Assembly (NCBI GenBank): GCA_015061765.1
Contig: SUVZ01000259.1
Span: 1 to 5,934, forward strand
DNA from: Lentisphaerota bacterium
Lineage (GTDB): Bacteria; Verrucomicrobiota; Kiritimatiellia; RFP12; UBA1067
Length of the DNA: 5,934 nt
Reading direction: 5' to 3'
Shown here: piece by piece, positions 1-5,934 of the stretch
Numbering within the stretch: position 1 is the first letter of the stretch
Layout of the letters: every line of letters starts with the position of its first letter
Translations under genes and position numbers: made by a program
Notes under the pieces: generated by a model
What the model saw: the letters and a program-made list of their open reading frames with translations, nothing else
The model's database searches: none
Told to the model about the DNA's origin: nothing

Positions 1-1
1 A

Positions 2-2314
2 GAGCAGTTGGATCCCGACCACCCGACGTGGATCGTTCTCTATCAGGCTCCGTATATCAGGCGATACATGGGGGCGTTCGATGTAATAGGCACGGATCCA
101 TATCCGATTGCGGATCTTGGGCAGTATCCTAAACGAAATGACGGCATAAAGCGTGTCACAAATTGGACTCGCCAGACGTATGAAGGAGTGTATGACGGGA
201 TTCGCCCGATGTGGCAGGTGCCGCAATGTTTTGACTGGGCTATCATCAAGAATACAGAGGCGGAGCGTCTCGCCGCACCGTCACGTCCTCCGACATATGA
301 AGAAGTGTACAACATGGCGTGGCAGTGCATTGTCGGCGGCGCGAACGGACTTGTGTTCTATTCTCTCCATGATTTGAGAAGGATGGAGAAGCGTACGCCG
401 TTCCAGCAGTCGTTCGGGATCGTTTCGAGGGTGGCGAAAAACATCAGGATGTTTGAGAAGGTCTTCCTTGAAGGCAGTTCAAGGGCGCTTGAGACCGGCA
501 ATGACGATGTTGTTGCGCGAATGTGGACGCATGGAGAGTCTCGTCTGATTGCGGTCATCAACGCTTCCGTAAAACCGCAGACGGCAACTGTAAGGGGGAA
601 GAAGCATGCTCTTAAACCACTTGAGGTTTCCATATTCCAGGAGATGTACACAAACAAGGTCGATACAAACAGGAAGCCACTATTCAAAGCCGGATTGATT
701 ACCGATACGCATGTTGCGCAAACCAAAGAGTCCTGCAGGCACGTGAAGGCGGCGTGGGAGCTCTTTGCGAAGGCAAAGGTCGATCTGGTGGCCAATATAG
801 GCGACATTGCCGACCATCATTATCCGAGCGGATACAAAGCCTATCGTGAAACTGTTGACGAAGTGATTTCGGCCAATGCCGGATGGAATCCCAAAGAGCT
901 TTACGTGTATGCATGGCATGACGCATATGATTACAATGGTGATTTGAACAGAAGTGTCCCAAAGGCGAAGGAGGCGTTTGCGGATACGCGGAAATATCTC
1001 CGGGCGAACGATACCTTTGCGGAGATTGAGCTTGGAGATTCGCCGGTGCTTGTGTTTCCCCAGATGCTTCAGGCCGACGGCTATGCAAGGTATGAGAGGA
1101 TGGTGAAAAGCGCAGTGGAGAGATATCCTGACCGACCGGTGTTTGTGCTTGATCATGTTCCGCCACGTGGAACGGTCGGGGGTGGCAGCGGTGATGCCGA
1201 GAGAAGGCGTATATTGAACAGATATCCGTCCGTAATAGCGATCTCCGGACACATCCACGGAACTTTACAGAGCAAACGGCACATATGGCAAGGGGAGTTC
1301 ACTGCCGTCAATTGCGGGTGCATGCATAGGTGGGGCGGTTCGATGGTTGGACATTCCGTTCCGTCGCGAAGTTCATACAATGCGATAATCATGGAGGTGT
1401 ACAAGGACTATGTGCTCTTCAGGCGCTATCCAAATGTATTCACTCCGGAAGAGTTTGAAGCTGATGATCCATGGCGGGTGGACCTTCCTTATTCCAAGGA
1501 GTCCGCGAGATATACGCCTCAGAAGCAGGCGGCGAATGAGAAACCTGCTGCATTCCCCAAGGATGCAAAGCTGTCGCTCAAGGTCATCGGCAATCCAATG
1601 AAGGCCTTGGCTGTAAGTTTTCCGGCCGCGATGGAGGCTCCTAACCGCTATAAGATAGAGGCATTTGTGAAAGACAAGATCGGGAAGCGGGTACGTGTAC
1701 TGCGAAGAGATGTGCTTGGCGATTATGATGTTTTGGAGTCTATGCGTCCTAAGACGGTTTCATTGGAGATTTCGGCGTTGTATTTCGATCCTTGTGTAGA
1801 ATACGAATTCAATGTCACGCCATGTGGTTTCTTTGATGCTGAAGGGACAAAATTGTCCGCTACGGTTGCCATGCCTCAGAGGTTTGCGGATATGGGCGGC
1901 AGAAAGATATATGAAGTGAAAGGTGCATCAGAGCAGCTTCCGGTGCTTGCTGGATGGAATGGTGTAAAGCCGATCTCGACCTGCGATAGCAATGGTGTGT
2001 ACAGATGCAATGGGGGAATAGTGCGACTTCATTTGCCTGACAGTCTTTGGAACGTTCCCAAAGGAACCAAGTTCAGGTGTGAACTCGATTTTAGGATTGT
2101 AGGCGCTGAAAAGAAATCTTTTCATGTGGGTTTGGCTTGTCCACGTCCCTTGCGGTATTTGGGCCGAGCCCTTACACCGCCTGGAGATACGGGCGATGTC
2201 CGTTCAGTCATAGAGTTTTCAAAAGAGCAGGATTCGCAGTTCTTTGATGTATGCATTGAAGGCTTAAATCCTTGCACTTTTGAATTGAAGCGTCTGTCGG
2301 TCTTTCGGTACTGA
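2..2314 (+). CDS. Glycosidase-like TIM barrel fused to a calcineurin-like metallophosphoesterase (5' partial)
   Basis: The frame is open to the window edge (codons GAG CAG precede the TTG at 8), so the true start and about half of the barrel lie upstream. Residues are counted from that TTG. Residues 1-150 resemble the last strands of a glycosidase TIM barrel (PTWIVLYQ, DVIGTDPYPI, MWQVPQCF, GLVFYSLHDL). Residues 160-212 look like the small beta domain that usually closes such proteins. After a linker of about 13 residues, 226-480 form a metallophosphoesterase domain: D233-T-H235, G265-D266, A302-W-H304-D305, H383 and G414-H-I-H417. Residues 520-625 look FnIII-like and 640-768 look like a carbohydrate-binding beta-sandwich. 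Family knowledge: such phosphoesterases bind two metals and cleave phosphoesters. The Asn of motif GNHD is replaced by Trp here, so activity is uncertain. The substrate is unknown, and no catalytic Glu of the barrel is identifiable in the visible part. The fold of the barrel region is less certain than that of the phosphoesterase. Confidence 0.85.
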   Translation, partial: EQLDPDHPTWIVLYQAPYIRRYMGAFDVIGTDPYPIADLGQYPKRNDGIKRVTNWTRQTYEGVYDGIRPMWQVPQCFDWAIIKNTEAERLAAPSRPPTYEEVYNMAWQCIVGGANGLVFYSLHDLRRMEKRTPFQQSFGIVSRVAKNIRMFEKVFLEGSSRALETGNDDVVARMWTHGESRLIAVINASVKPQTATVRGKKHALKPLEVSIFQEMYTNKVDTNRKPLFKAGLITDTHVAQTKESCRHVKAAWELFAKAKVDLVANIGDIADHHYPSGYKAYRETVDEVISANAGWNPKELYVYAWHDAYDYNGDLNRSVPKAKEAFADTRKYLRANDTFAEIELGDSPVLVFPQMLQADGYARYERMVKSAVERYPDRPVFVLDHVPPRGTVGGGSGDAERRRILNRYPSVIAISGHIHGTLQSKRHIWQGEFTAVNCGCMHRWGGSMVGHSVPSRSSYNAIIMEVYKDYVLFRRYPNVFTPEEFEADDPWRVDLPYSKESARYTPQKQAANEKPAAFPKDAKLSLKVIGNPMKALAVSFPAAMEAPNRYKIEAFVKDKIGKRVRVLRRDVLGDYDVLESMRPKTVSLEISALYFDPCVEYEFNVTPCGFFDAEGTKLSATVAMPQRFADMGGRKIYEVKGASEQLPVLAGWNGVKPISTCDSNGVYRCNGGIVRLHLPDSLWNVPKGTKFRCELDFRIVGAEKKSFHVGLACPRPLRYLGRALTPPGDTGDVRSVIEFSKEQDSQFFDVCIEGLNPCTFELKRLSVFRY

Positions 2315-2382
2315 AAAAATCAAGGGACTGGCCCTTCGGGAAAGTAAGATATGTTAAAAAGAATAGGTAGGTATTTGATTAA

Positions 2383-2496
2383 TTGAACATTAACACCAGA
2401 TTTCCCATTGACGGCGACGCTGCTCATATGATACCATGGGAACCGATCGGAGAGAGGATCGTATCCCGTCTGTGGGATAGCAATGGGCGCTGCTGA
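2383..2496 (+). CDS. Possible 37-codon small ORF or gene remnant upstream of the toroid protein
   Basis: A TTG at 2383 follows directly on an in-frame TAA (2380-2382) and opens 37 codons ending at TGA 2494-2496. An in-frame ATG at 2428 would give 22 residues. The translation looks protein-like (AAHMIPWEPIGERIVSRLWD), with mixed polar and hydrophobic residues and two Trp. The stop overlaps the SD of the next gene (TGAAAGGA), a layout typical of translational coupling. Against it: no convincing SD (only AGGTAGG about 12 nt upstream of the TTG), a rare start codon, no recognised family, and a candidate -10 box inside it that would start transcripts downstream of its start. It may be a leader peptide, a decayed gene end or chance. 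Confidence 0.2.
   Translation: MNINTRFPIDGDAAHMIPWEPIGERIVSRLWDSNGRC
2427..2432 (+). promoter_or_regulatory. Candidate -10 box for the toroid protein gene
   Basis: TATGAT matches five of six positions of the sigma-70 -10 consensus and is the same hexamer found before the third gene. The nearest -35-like element, TTGACG at 2408-2413, is only 13 nt away, which is too close, and there is no extended TG motif. If real, transcription would begin near 2439 and leave a leader of about 74 nt containing the 2462-2479 hairpin. Confidence 0.25.
2462..2479 (+). promoter_or_regulatory. Short hairpin in the leader of the toroid protein gene
   Basis: TATCCC (2462-2467) and GGGATA (2474-2479) form a perfect 6-bp inverted repeat around GTCTGT, extendable by one inner G-U pair. 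It lies 33 nt upstream of the ATG and does not mask the SD. There is no T-tract, so it is not an intrinsic terminator. It could be an operator half-site pair, an RNA stability element or chance. Confidence 0.25.
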
Positions 2497-2501
2497 AAGG
2501 A
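2496..2501 (+). promoter_or_regulatory. Ribosome binding site for the toroid protein gene
   Basis: AAAGGA lies 11 nt before the ATG at 2513, slightly longer than ideal spacing. An in-frame TAA at 2510-2512 touches that ATG, so no upstream extension of the gene is possible. This fixes 2513 as the first available start. Confidence 0.55.
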
Positions 2502-2512
2502 TTGACGGATAA

Positions 2513-4111
2513 ATGAAACGGAATCGGATCGCGGTTATGGCGTTTGCGTTTATCGCGTCGCTTGGCGCGTCAGCTGAGATTGATGAAGATTATTTTCGTC
2601 CTGTAAGACCGATCGGCGTTGACGGTCAGGCCGCGTGGAATGTAAGGTCGGTCTTTTTTATGTATCCGCCGACGTTTGATTTCAAGCGTTGTGACGGGGC
2701 CGAATCTTACCGGTTTACCGTGAAGGACGAAGGCGGTATCGAGCGGACGTTTACGGGTAAAACGCCGAACGTTTCCCTCGCCCCGGTATGGAAGGATTTG
2801 CCGTTGTCGGGGTGGATGGATGTGCGCTGCGAAGCGCTGAATGCGCAAGGCGCCGTTATTGTGAAAGCGGGTGAGCGAAGCTTTTGGAAGCAGGCTCCGT
2901 TCCGCCCGGGAACATATCCAAAGCCGAAGCGTTCGGCCGATGAGACTTCCAAGCGTATTGCCCGTTATATAATGAGTTTGCCGATAGTGAAGGCGAACTA
3001 TTTAAGCGGAAAGCCTGTACCGAAGGAAATGGTGAATGTAACCAATCAGGTGTTTGTCGCCTATCCGTCGAAGATGGGCGCGGCGGTCGTTTCTGCGATG
3101 GCGAAGATCGCCTGCGGCGATACCGACGAGGCCGAGGTAGCGCTCAGGTTTGCTGAAGGCGCCGTTAAGAAGCTTATGTCGGTTACAGAGCCTGAAGGAA
3201 AAGCTCTTGCCGGATTCCCAAGAACATACGAGGCGCATGAGGGGCTTTCAAAGTATCCGGAGAGGACGGTCCGCTTAAATAGCGGCAAGATTATGCTTGT
3301 TTATCCCCGCGCCGTCGCCAATGCGTATCTTGATCTTTACGAGGTTACGAAAGATGACAAACTTAAAGCGGCGGCCGTGAAAATAGCGGATATGTATTTG
3401 AAACTTCAGGGAGAAGACGGTTCGTGGCCGCTTAACGTGTGGATTGAAAACGGCCGCAGTGTCGAGAACAACAGGCTCGTCCCCGTCCACATGCTTGGTT
3501 TTCTTGAGCGAACGTATAAGCTTACAGGTGAGTGCAAGTATCGAGATGCGGCAGACAGAGCTTTCGCATACGTTGAGAAAGGACCTCTTAAGTCATGGAA
3601 TTGGGAAGGGCAGTTTGAAGATGTCTCGCCGACAGAGCCATACCGGAATCTGACGAAATACGATGCCTGCGATACGGCGATGTATCTCGTAAGACGTTTC
3701 CCGAACGATAAGCGTCGCCTTCAAGAGGCGCGGGAACTCGTACGCTTCGCAGAAGACCAGTTTGTCTGTTGGGAGCGTCCGATGCACGGAATAAAAGATC
3801 CCCGTTGCAAAATGGGTACATGGGGGTGCGAATCATGGCGCTGTCCCGCCGTTCTCGAGCAGTACAACTGCTATGTGCCGATCGATTCTTCAGCGGCGAA
3901 GATGATCAGCACCTGGCTTGCGATGTATCGCGCGACGAATAATCCGCTGGACCTCGAGCGTGCCCGCACGCTCGGCGAGGCGATCATCCGCGAGACTCAC
4001 GACAATGGCTACCTGCCGACTTTCTGGATGAACATGCGCGAAGATTGGCTGAACTGTATGCTGGCCTCCGCCTCCGCGCTCGCAGCGTTTGCCGAGATAT
4101 CAGGCGATTGA
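2513..4111 (+). CDS. Secreted protein with FnIII-like N-terminus and alpha/alpha-toroid-like domain, putative carbohydrate-active enzyme
   Basis: This is a complete 532-residue protein. A Sec signal peptide is clear: KRNR, a hydrophobic stretch (IAVMAFAFIASLG), then a likely cut after ASA21 before EIDED. Residues 45-130 are beta-rich and FnIII-like (AESYRFTVKDEGG, then WMDVRCEALNAQG). From about 140 to the end the protein is helical, with repeated helix pairs separated by aromatic loops: DGSWPLNVW (302-310), SWNWEGQFEDVSP (361-373), EQYNCYVPIDSSAA (449-462) and DNGYLPTFWMNMREDW (497-512). This pattern is typical of (alpha/alpha) six-hairpin folds, as in several glycoside hydrolases, polysaccharide lyases and epimerases. 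I cannot assign a family or catalytic residues. The aromatic and acidic loop residues (W305, E366, D370, D458, W505) are candidates only. It contains eleven Cys, several between 419 and 453, so disulfides are possible. The site of action is inferred to be periplasmic or extracellular. Confidence 0.85.
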   Translation: MKRNRIAVMAFAFIASLGASAEIDEDYFRPVRPIGVDGQAAWNVRSVFFMYPPTFDFKRCDGAESYRFTVKDEGGIERTFTGKTPNVSLAPVWKDLPLSGWMDVRCEALNAQGAVIVKAGERSFWKQAPFRPGTYPKPKRSADETSKRIARYIMSLPIVKANYLSGKPVPKEMVNVTNQVFVAYPSKMGAAVVSAMAKIACGDTDEAEVALRFAEGAVKKLMSVTEPEGKALAGFPRTYEAHEGLSKYPERTVRLNSGKIMLVYPRAVANAYLDLYEVTKDDKLKAAAVKIADMYLKLQGEDGSWPLNVWIENGRSVENNRLVPVHMLGFLERTYKLTGECKYRDAADRAFAYVEKGPLKSWNWEGQFEDVSPTEPYRNLTKYDACDTAMYLVRRFPNDKRRLQEARELVRFAEDQFVCWERPMHGIKDPRCKMGTWGCESWRCPAVLEQYNCYVPIDSSAAKMISTWLAMYRATNNPLDLERARTLGEAIIRETHDNGYLPTFWMNMREDWLNCMLASASALAAFAEISGD

Positions 4112-4153
4112 TAAAAGAGTTGATATGTCATTTTTCAGTATTTTCGGAAAATG

Positions 4154-4162
4154 TGGTATGAT
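4154..4162 (+). promoter_or_regulatory. Extended -10 promoter for the beta-strand repeat protein gene
   Basis: TGGTATGAT matches the extended -10 form TGnTATAAT with one mismatch. At 17-nt spacing the -35 position holds TTCAGT (4134-4139), a weak match, which extended -10 promoters tolerate. The predicted start is near 4169, giving a leader of about 30 nt with the SD in place. This also argues against translation from the in-frame ATG at 4151, which would lie upstream of the transcript. Confidence 0.55.
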
Positions 4163-4184
4163 TGCCCCAAAAGCCCTCAAAATA

Positions 4185-4190
4185 AAGGAG
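4185..4190 (+). promoter_or_regulatory. Strong ribosome binding site deciding the start at 4199
   Basis: AAGGAG stands 8 nt before the ATG at 4199, near-optimal. The longer in-frame ATG at 4151 has no SD and would put 16 charged and polar residues before an otherwise textbook signal peptide. The ATG at 4199 is therefore preferred. Confidence 0.85.
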
Positions 4191-4198
4191 AGTCGTTA

Positions 4199-5926
4199 AT
4201 GAAGAAAAAAATGAATAAGTTGCAAAACTTCTTTGCAGCAGCAACGTTTGTCGCGGCGTTGATGGCATGCGGGGTTTCGTTGGCCGAGCCTTCGACGTTC
4301 ACGGCGGCGACCGATAATGACAACAACGGCTACAACGGCACCGTGAAAGCCGGCGGCGACGGCTATGCCTTCACGGCGGAGGACTCGGCGAGGTATTACA
4401 AGTTCCTTTATCTCTACGACGACCTTCTGCTCGATGGCGCGGTGTGCGCGGGCAGTACAAACTGGCATACGGTCAATATCGGCACAAGCGCATCTCATCC
4501 TGTCACTGTCACCATCACGAATGGCGCGCGGATGGTCACGACAAGAAACAGGAACATCCTGTTCAGGGGCAAGGGCGGCACGATCGTCGTCTCGGAGCCG
4601 ACGGCGCGGGACCTTGACTGGAAAAATCCCGTCGGCAACAAAATCACGACCGCCATCGGAGACACCTACACCAACATGATCGGCACTGTCGGCTACGGCT
4701 CGAAGTTCACGCTTTGCAGTGATGTCACGTCCGACACCGGAACGAACGACATCCTGCGGCTTCTCGCCAACGGAACGGCGTCCTACCATTTTATCAGCAA
4801 CCAGAACGCCTCTGTCGCCGCCCGCATCCTCTTCGAAGGAGGAGAAATGTGGTCCCTAAGCGAGTGGTCCGACAAGTTCCATGTTTCCGACGGAGCGAAG
4901 ATCGTCCTCCAATGCGTGGATGGCAACCCAATCAAACTGCGCTCTTACGGCACCGACCATCGGCTCTTCTCTGGGCCGGGAACGTTCGCTACGGCCGGCG
5001 ATGGCGATTTCGTCCTGCTCCAGCATTCCTACGCGGACAGCCGTAAGAAGGTCACGCTCTCCACTGACGAGGGCGGCGATTTCGTCTGGGGTCATTCGGG
5101 ACGCTTCGTTCTCGGCGGCATCGTATATCTGCAAATGGGTTCAGATGACGTCCTTCCCCACGGCCCGCAGACGGGACCCGTCTTCATCGCCAACGATCTC
5201 GGCTCGAACGCCACCTACCCGCTCGTCATCGACCTCAACGGCACGTCGAACACCGTGAACGGCATCGCGTGGACCGACGACTGGCACGACCATTACTGGA
5301 GCTTCAGCCAGAACCATGTCGTCACGAACTCCTCCGCGACGGTCGCGACGCTGGGCTTGGACGTCTCCTCGGACGCGAACCTGAGCGAGATTCTCAACGC
5401 GAAGTTCGCGGCGAACGCGCCGACGACCATTAACCTGCGCAAGGTCGGCGCCGGGACGCTTTCGGTGAACAACGCGAAGGCCGTCGCCACGCTTGCTACG
5501 AACGCCTGTCTGCAAGTCGCGGAGGGCGTCGTTTACTTCGACGTGGACGCGGCGCTCGTGCGCCCGCTCTCCGTCGATGGCGGATCGATCGCGGTCGCAT
5601 CCGGCAACACCCTCGACACCTCCGCCATCGCCGACGCCGACCTCTCCGTCGGCGGGCTTGCGGTCGATGCGGAGACGGCGTCCAACCCCACGATCACGAA
5701 GTTCCGTCCGGCGGCGAACGGCAAGCTGTATCTGACGAATGTTTCCGGTCGATTCCCTGCGAAATACACCGTTCCGATTAATCTTACGACCGTCGTGGAT
5801 GCGGAGAATTTCGCGACGTGGAAGGTATATGTGAATGGTGCGGAGGCGGTCGGATACATTCCTGTATATGAGAACGGTGTGCTCAAGGCCGATCTTAAGA
5901 CAGGCCTGACCATCAGCATTCGGTAG
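4199..5926 (+). CDS. Secreted beta-strand repeat protein, autotransporter-passenger-like
   Basis: This is a complete 575-residue protein when started at 4199. It opens with a clear export signal: KKKMNK, a hydrophobic core (FFAAATFVAALMA), and a likely signal peptidase I cut after SLA29. Alternatively L-M-A-C24 could act as an imperfect lipobox. The rest is rich in Gly, Asn, Thr, Val and Ala in short alternating stretches, as in beta-helix passengers. The clearest family mark is INLRKVGAGTLSV (411-423), followed by LQVAEGVVYFD (438-448). This matches the autotransporter-associated beta strand repeat, normally L.K.G.GTL...G...V..G. The preceding HVVTNSSATVATLGLD (373-388) also fits passenger style. 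The C-terminus (WKVYVNGAEAVGYIPVYENGVL...ISIR) has no beta-barrel translocator, PEP-CTERM-type hydrophobic anchor or LPXTG. No enzymatic residues are evident, so a structural, adhesive or glycan-binding surface role is inferred. Its middle is visibly more GC-rich than the two upstream genes. Confidence 0.85.
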   Translation: MKKKMNKLQNFFAAATFVAALMACGVSLAEPSTFTAATDNDNNGYNGTVKAGGDGYAFTAEDSARYYKFLYLYDDLLLDGAVCAGSTNWHTVNIGTSASHPVTVTITNGARMVTTRNRNILFRGKGGTIVVSEPTARDLDWKNPVGNKITTAIGDTYTNMIGTVGYGSKFTLCSDVTSDTGTNDILRLLANGTASYHFISNQNASVAARILFEGGEMWSLSEWSDKFHVSDGAKIVLQCVDGNPIKLRSYGTDHRLFSGPGTFATAGDGDFVLLQHSYADSRKKVTLSTDEGGDFVWGHSGRFVLGGIVYLQMGSDDVLPHGPQTGPVFIANDLGSNATYPLVIDLNGTSNTVNGIAWTDDWHDHYWSFSQNHVVTNSSATVATLGLDVSSDANLSEILNAKFAANAPTTINLRKVGAGTLSVNNAKAVATLATNACLQVAEGVVYFDVDAALVRPLSVDGGSIAVASGNTLDTSAIADADLSVGGLAVDAETASNPTITKFRPAANGKLYLTNVSGRFPAKYTVPINLTTVVDAENFATWKVYVNGAEAVGYIPVYENGVLKADLKTGLTISIR

Positions 5927-5934
5927 GATGAAAA

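Larger units (their letters stand above)
2315..2512. other. 198-bp intergenic region with weak signals
   Basis: No strong terminator follows the first gene. A 5-bp stem (AAGGG 2322-2326 with CCCTT 2332-2336) and an overlapping C(TTCG)G tetraloop are present, but no T-tract follows. The middle part (2341-2400) is AT-rich. Further on lie a possible small ORF (2383-2496), a TATGAT box at 2427-2432, the 8-bp palindrome CCGATCGG (2443-2450), a 7-bp inverted repeat TTCCCAT/ATGGGAA (2402-2408 and 2436-2442), and a compact hairpin at 2462-2479. The spacing is compatible either with co-transcription with the upstream gene or with an independent promoter. Confidence 0.6.
4112..4198. other. 87-bp intergenic region carrying the promoter of the third gene
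   Basis: This AT-rich gap contains an imperfect stem: CATTTTTC (4129-4136) with GGAAAATG (4146-4153), 8 bp including one G-U pair, with a 9-nt loop. The stem ends where the extended -10 element begins. No T-tract follows it, so termination of the upstream gene here is unproven. A TTGATA at 4120-4125 resembles a -35 box but lies 31 nt from the -10 and cannot pair with it. Confidence 0.6.

Noticed and set aside
358..1258. Long open frames on the minus strand opposite the phosphoesterase region (149 to 192 codons)
   Set aside because: They overlap a well-supported gene with clear motifs, overlap one another, and show no family-like sequence; they are antisense shadows.
2322..2340. Possible intrinsic terminator after the first gene
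   Set aside because: The stem has at most 5 bp and is followed by AAAGTAAGAT and not by a run of T.
2407..2508. Repeated words ATTGACGG (2407, 2501) and CGCTGCT (2418, 2488) in the intergenic region
   Set aside because: Repeats of 7-8 bases within 200 bp are expected by chance at roughly this rate, and the order is not preserved.
2483..2512. Nine-codon frame ending in TAA immediately before the ATG of the toroid gene
   Set aside because: It has no SD and is too short to support; it is useful only as proof that the gene cannot start further upstream.
4151..4198. Upstream in-frame ATG adding 16 residues to the third gene
   Set aside because: No SD precedes it, it sits within the extended -10 promoter region, and it would bury the signal peptide behind a polar extension.
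4196..4789. 197-codon minus-strand frame opposite the start of the third gene
   Set aside because: Its Arg/Val/Asp-rich composition is what the reverse complement of the GC-rich sense gene gives, and it covers the sense gene's signal peptide.
5928..5934. ATGAAAA one base after the stop of the third gene, a possible next gene start
   Set aside because: Only seven bases are visible and no SD lies at a proper distance, so it cannot be supported.

Overview
This window reads as a fragment of a bacterial chromosome, probably a metagenomic contig, from the Planctomycetota-Verrucomicrobiota-Chlamydiota (PVC) superphylum. The best fit is a gut-type Kiritimatiellota or Lentisphaerota relative. This rests on recognised protein style, not on a marker gene. 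The style includes a GH-like TIM barrel with the signature DPDHPTW...DVIGTDPYPI, a calcineurin-like phosphoesterase with a C-terminal beta tail of the kind these phyla carry, and a secreted beta-strand repeat protein resembling autotransporter passengers. No rRNA, tRNA, CRISPR or transposase is visible.

Layout: three large genes lie on the + strand and fill about 95% of the window. (1) Positions 1-2314 hold a large multidomain protein whose 5' end is cut off by the window edge. It comprises the C-terminal part of a glycosidase-like TIM barrel, a small beta domain, a full metallophosphoesterase domain and two C-terminal beta-sandwich-like regions. (2) A 198-bp gap (2315-2512) holds a possible 37-codon small ORF, a hairpin and a candidate -10 box. 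(3) Positions 2513-4111 encode a secreted protein with an N-terminal FnIII-like domain and an alpha-helical toroid-like domain, probably a carbohydrate-active enzyme of unassigned family. (4) An 87-bp gap (4112-4198) contains a good extended -10 promoter and a strong Shine-Dalgarno (SD) site. (5) Positions 4199-5926 encode a secreted, beta-strand-rich passenger-like protein with one recognisable autotransporter-associated repeat motif.

How the genes may work together (inference): all three look exported or glycan-related, so the locus may belong to an extracellular polysaccharide-handling region. No sulfatase, SusC/D or transporter is present to prove this. The third gene has its own promoter and a more GC-rich body, so it need not be functionally tied to the first two.

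The observations most worth a second look are: the glycosidase-like/phosphoesterase fusion; loss of the metal-binding Asn in that phosphoesterase (AWHD in place of GNHD); the small ORF whose stop codon abuts the next gene's SD; and a passenger-like protein with no visible translocator or anchor.
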